Made by a program: the position numbers and the translations under genes. Shown here piece after piece: positions 62,363 to 64,000 of a stretch of DNA of 64,000 nt. The notes beneath the pieces are model-generated. The model had not been told where the DNA came from. It saw only the letters and a program-made list of their open reading frames with translations, and did not search any database. How positions within the stretch are numbered: position 1 is the first letter of the stretch; every line of letters begins with the position of its first letter. The DNA is taken from positions 62,001-126,000 of the forward strand of contig JACKOY010000005.1 in the NCBI GenBank assembly GCA_024233935.1, given 5' to 3'. The DNA is from Spirochaetales bacterium. Lineage in GTDB: Bacteria > Spirochaetota > Leptospiria > Leptospirales > Leptonemataceae.

Positions 62363-63727
62363 TCAACGACGGATCATGGCGGCATACCAGGCGGCGCTAT
62401 CCTTCGGAGTGCGCTTTTTCGTTTCGAAGTCGACGTGGATGATGCCGAAGCGTTTTGCAAAACCCTCGCGCCACTCGAGATTATCCAAAAGACTCCAGAC
62501 GAAATAGCCTTTCAGGTTCACGCCTTCGTTTTTTGCGCGCAGGGCCTGGGTCAGGTAGCCTTCCAGGTAACGAATGCGTTCGGGATCGTGCACCTTTCCG
62601 TCGGACGAAACGACATCGGGAAAGGCGGCGCCGTTTTCGGTGATGTAGAGAGCGGGAATCTCGCCGTAGCTGCCGAACTTTTTTAAGATCTGGAACAGGC
62701 CTTCGGGATGAATTTCCCAACCCATGGCCGTTTTTTCGGCGGTCTTTGCGGGTCGCAATTCGCGAAATCGCAGATACGGCATCCACCAGGCCCGGCGAAC
62801 TATTTTGCGCGAGTAATGATTGATGCCCAAAAACTGAAATGGAAACTGTATCTCCTGTAAGTCGTTGGCCTCAACATATCGATCCACGCCGCGCAACATC
62901 GGCAGTTCCCCGGCCGGATAGCCGCGACCGAAAACCGGATCCACATACAGGCGATTGAAAAATGCATCGTGACTGGCCAGGGCCGCCAGGTCTTTGGGTG
63001 AATCGCTGGCGGGATAACCGGCCAGGGTCGAAACCGTGGTACCAAGATGCAGGCCGCTTTTTTCCGCCTGCATGGCGCGCGCCGCTCGTCCCTGGGCCAG
63101 AAGCGTGTAATGCGAAGCGCGCAAGAAGCGCCGCAATCCCCGACGGGAAGGCGCATGATAACCGATTCCGTAACCCAGAAGCAAAAAGATAAACGGTTCG
63201 TTCAGCACAATCCAGTTGGGGATCAAATCGCCCAGCTCGCGCACACACAGCGCGGCATAGTCCGAAAACCAATTCACAATATCGCGGCTGGCCCATCCGC
63301 CGCGTTGCTCCAGGGCCAGCGGCAAATCCCAGTGATACAAAGTGGCCCAGGGCTTAATGCCGGCCTCCAAGAGCGCTTCCGCCAGGCGCCGATAAAAGTC
63401 GAGACCCTTGCGGTTGACGCCGCCCGAAAGAGTGCCCTCGGGCAGAAGGCGCGGCCAGGAAATGGAAAAACGATAGGCCCCGAGGCCCAGTTCGCGCATG
63501 AGCGCCACATCTTGCGCGAACCGATGATAATGATCGCAGGCCTCATCGCCGCGGTCACGATTCCGGATCTTGCCCTTGCGGGAAAATTCGTCCCAAATCG
63601 AAGGGCCTTTGCCGTCGGCATTCCAGGCGCCCTCAATCTGATAGGCCGCCGTGGCCGCCCCCCAGGCAAAGTCCTGCCCGAAGCTGGATCCGCGCAGTTC
63701 GGACGGGATTTCGCGGGTGCCGGTCAC
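62363..63727 (-). CDS. Family 1 glycoside hydrolase (beta-glucosidase type)
   Basis: A 454-residue TIM-barrel enzyme. The N-terminal signature FAWGAATAAYQIEGAWNADGKGPSIWDEF (shortened here as positions 20-48) and both catalytic Glu are present: acid/base Glu177 in VLNEP and nucleophile Glu364 in ITENG; WSLLDNLEWREGF near the end is also typical. There is no signal peptide, so it hydrolyses imported beta-glycosides in the cytoplasm. The start is GTG 63727. It is distant from the GH2 locus and lies behind the acyl-CoA ligase gene in the same direction. Confidence 0.93.
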   Translation of the reverse strand: MTGTREIPSELRGSSFGQDFAWGAATAAYQIEGAWNADGKGPSIWDEFSRKGKIRNRDRGDEACDHYHRFAQDVALMRELGLGAYRFSISWPRLLPEGTLSGGVNRKGLDFYRRLAEALLEAGIKPWATLYHWDLPLALEQRGGWASRDIVNWFSDYAALCVRELGDLIPNWIVLNEPFIFLLLGYGIGYHAPSRRGLRRFLRASHYTLLAQGRAARAMQAEKSGLHLGTTVSTLAGYPASDSPKDLAALASHDAFFNRLYVDPVFGRGYPAGELPMLRGVDRYVEANDLQEIQFPFQFLGINHYSRKIVRRAWWMPYLRFRELRPAKTAEKTAMGWEIHPEGLFQILKKFGSYGEIPALYITENGAAFPDVVSSDGKVHDPERIRYLEGYLTQALRAKNEGVNLKGYFVWSLLDNLEWREGFAKRFGIIHVDFETKKRTPKDSAAWYAAMIRR

Positions 63728-63863
63728 GGACCAGCCTTGCGCAACGGGGCGCTTGTGGCAAACGACAAAAAACTTCTGTGATATGGCCGAATTTTCTCTT
63801 CGCTTTCATATGGACAGATTGAGCGCGACCGGCTCCCGGCGCGCCCGTACCAGAAACTCCAGC

Positions 63864-64000
63864 CTAGAGTGACTCGATCAAATCGCGATACTTTTCGGCG
63901 ATGACGTGGCGCCGCAGGGATAACTTGGCGGTCAACTCGTCGCCGGCTTCAAAGGGCCGCGGTAAAATGGCAAAGCTCACGACGCGCTCGAAGGTCTTAA
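63864..64000 (-). CDS. Long-chain acyl-CoA synthetase (AMP-forming), 3' end only
   Basis: The last 45 codons of a gene that begins beyond the window edge. The translated end reads FAILPRPFEAGDELTAKLSL then RRHVIAEKYRDLIESL, matching the C-terminal subdomain of AMP-forming fatty acyl-CoA ligases, where GELTxTxKxRR-x-I contains the catalytic Lys. In this copy the position after LTAKL is Ser-Leu-Arg-Arg. It fits with the acyl-CoA dehydrogenase at the other end of the window as fatty-acid metabolism. The stop is TAG at 63866-63864. Confidence 0.85.
   Translation of the reverse strand, partial: KTFERVVSFAILPRPFEAGDELTAKLSLRRHVIAEKYRDLIESL

Noticed and set aside
62329..62390. tRNA-like stretch (GGCTGTGGCTCAGCGATAG followed by TTTGGACCC)
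   Set aside because: The start resembles a D-arm but no T-arm (GGTTCGA) or matching acceptor stem follows, and the 3' part lies in the coding end of the GH1 gene.

Overview
The window is GC-rich bacterial chromosome carrying about 57 genes, with no rRNA, tRNA, prophage or insertion sequence that I can recognise. The best taxonomic clue is a secreted DUF1554-type lipoprotein (45893-46582), a family I know almost only from Leptospira and relatives. It sits among other small Cys-anchored lipoproteins, and there are two lipoprotein-type 7TMR-DISM sensors. I infer a member of the Leptospirales (spirochaetes), but one with a strictly fermentative or hydrogen-linked module that is not typical of Leptospira itself.

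Layout. 1-3.7 kb: end of an acyl-CoA dehydrogenase, a membrane SpoIIE-type PP2C phosphatase, a YhhN/lysoplasmalogenase-type membrane protein and a small His/Met-rich membrane protein. 3.8-8.1 kb: glycoside-use locus (GH2 enzyme divergent from a GPH-family sugar symporter and a beta-propeller glycosidase). 8.1-11.9 kb: an unusual pair, a HAD domain fused to a catalytically degenerate ATP-type PEP carboxykinase, translationally coupled to a kinase-like protein of unknown function. 11.9-14.6 kb: divergent class III nucleotide cyclase and EAL phosphodiesterase. 14.6-20.0 kb: heavy-metal efflux cluster with a reduced adaptor lipoprotein. 20.1-23.6 kb: PlsC acyltransferase, a 16-copy 17-bp tandem array and PEP synthase.

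23.8-45.4 kb: one long rightward run of about 20 genes that is the metabolic centre of the window: rnfG-E-A, an NqrM-like small Cys protein, a ferredoxin-NADP reductase-like flavoprotein, rnfB, an extra-long pyruvate:ferredoxin oxidoreductase, rnfC, rnfD, a group 3b [NiFe] sulfhydrogenase (hydB, a cNMP-binding protein, hydG, hydD, hydA), its endopeptidase and hypA-F-C-D-E. Together they would oxidise pyruvate to acetyl-CoA, reduce ferredoxin, and share electrons among a Rnf ion pump, NAD(P)H and H2. PEP synthase, divergent from the cluster, ties it to the pyruvate node. No hypB is present and HypA lacks its zinc domain.

45.4-53.9 kb: lipoproteins, a DUF5683-like envelope protein, MntP, two Asp-nucleophile alpha/beta hydrolases, a MarR regulator with a clear palindromic operator, a membrane protein and a DISM-PAS-anti-sigma-type ATPase. 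54.0-64 kb: lipoprotein, a 236-bp tandem repeat block, a diacylglycerol-kinase-like enzyme, a REC-STAS regulator with its multi-PAS histidine kinase, an Mpo1-like membrane protein, a GT2 glycosyltransferase, a GH1 beta-glucosidase and the 3' end of a long-chain acyl-CoA ligase. The SpoIIE phosphatase, the HATPase sensor and the REC-STAS protein suggest partner-switching regulation is common in this organism.
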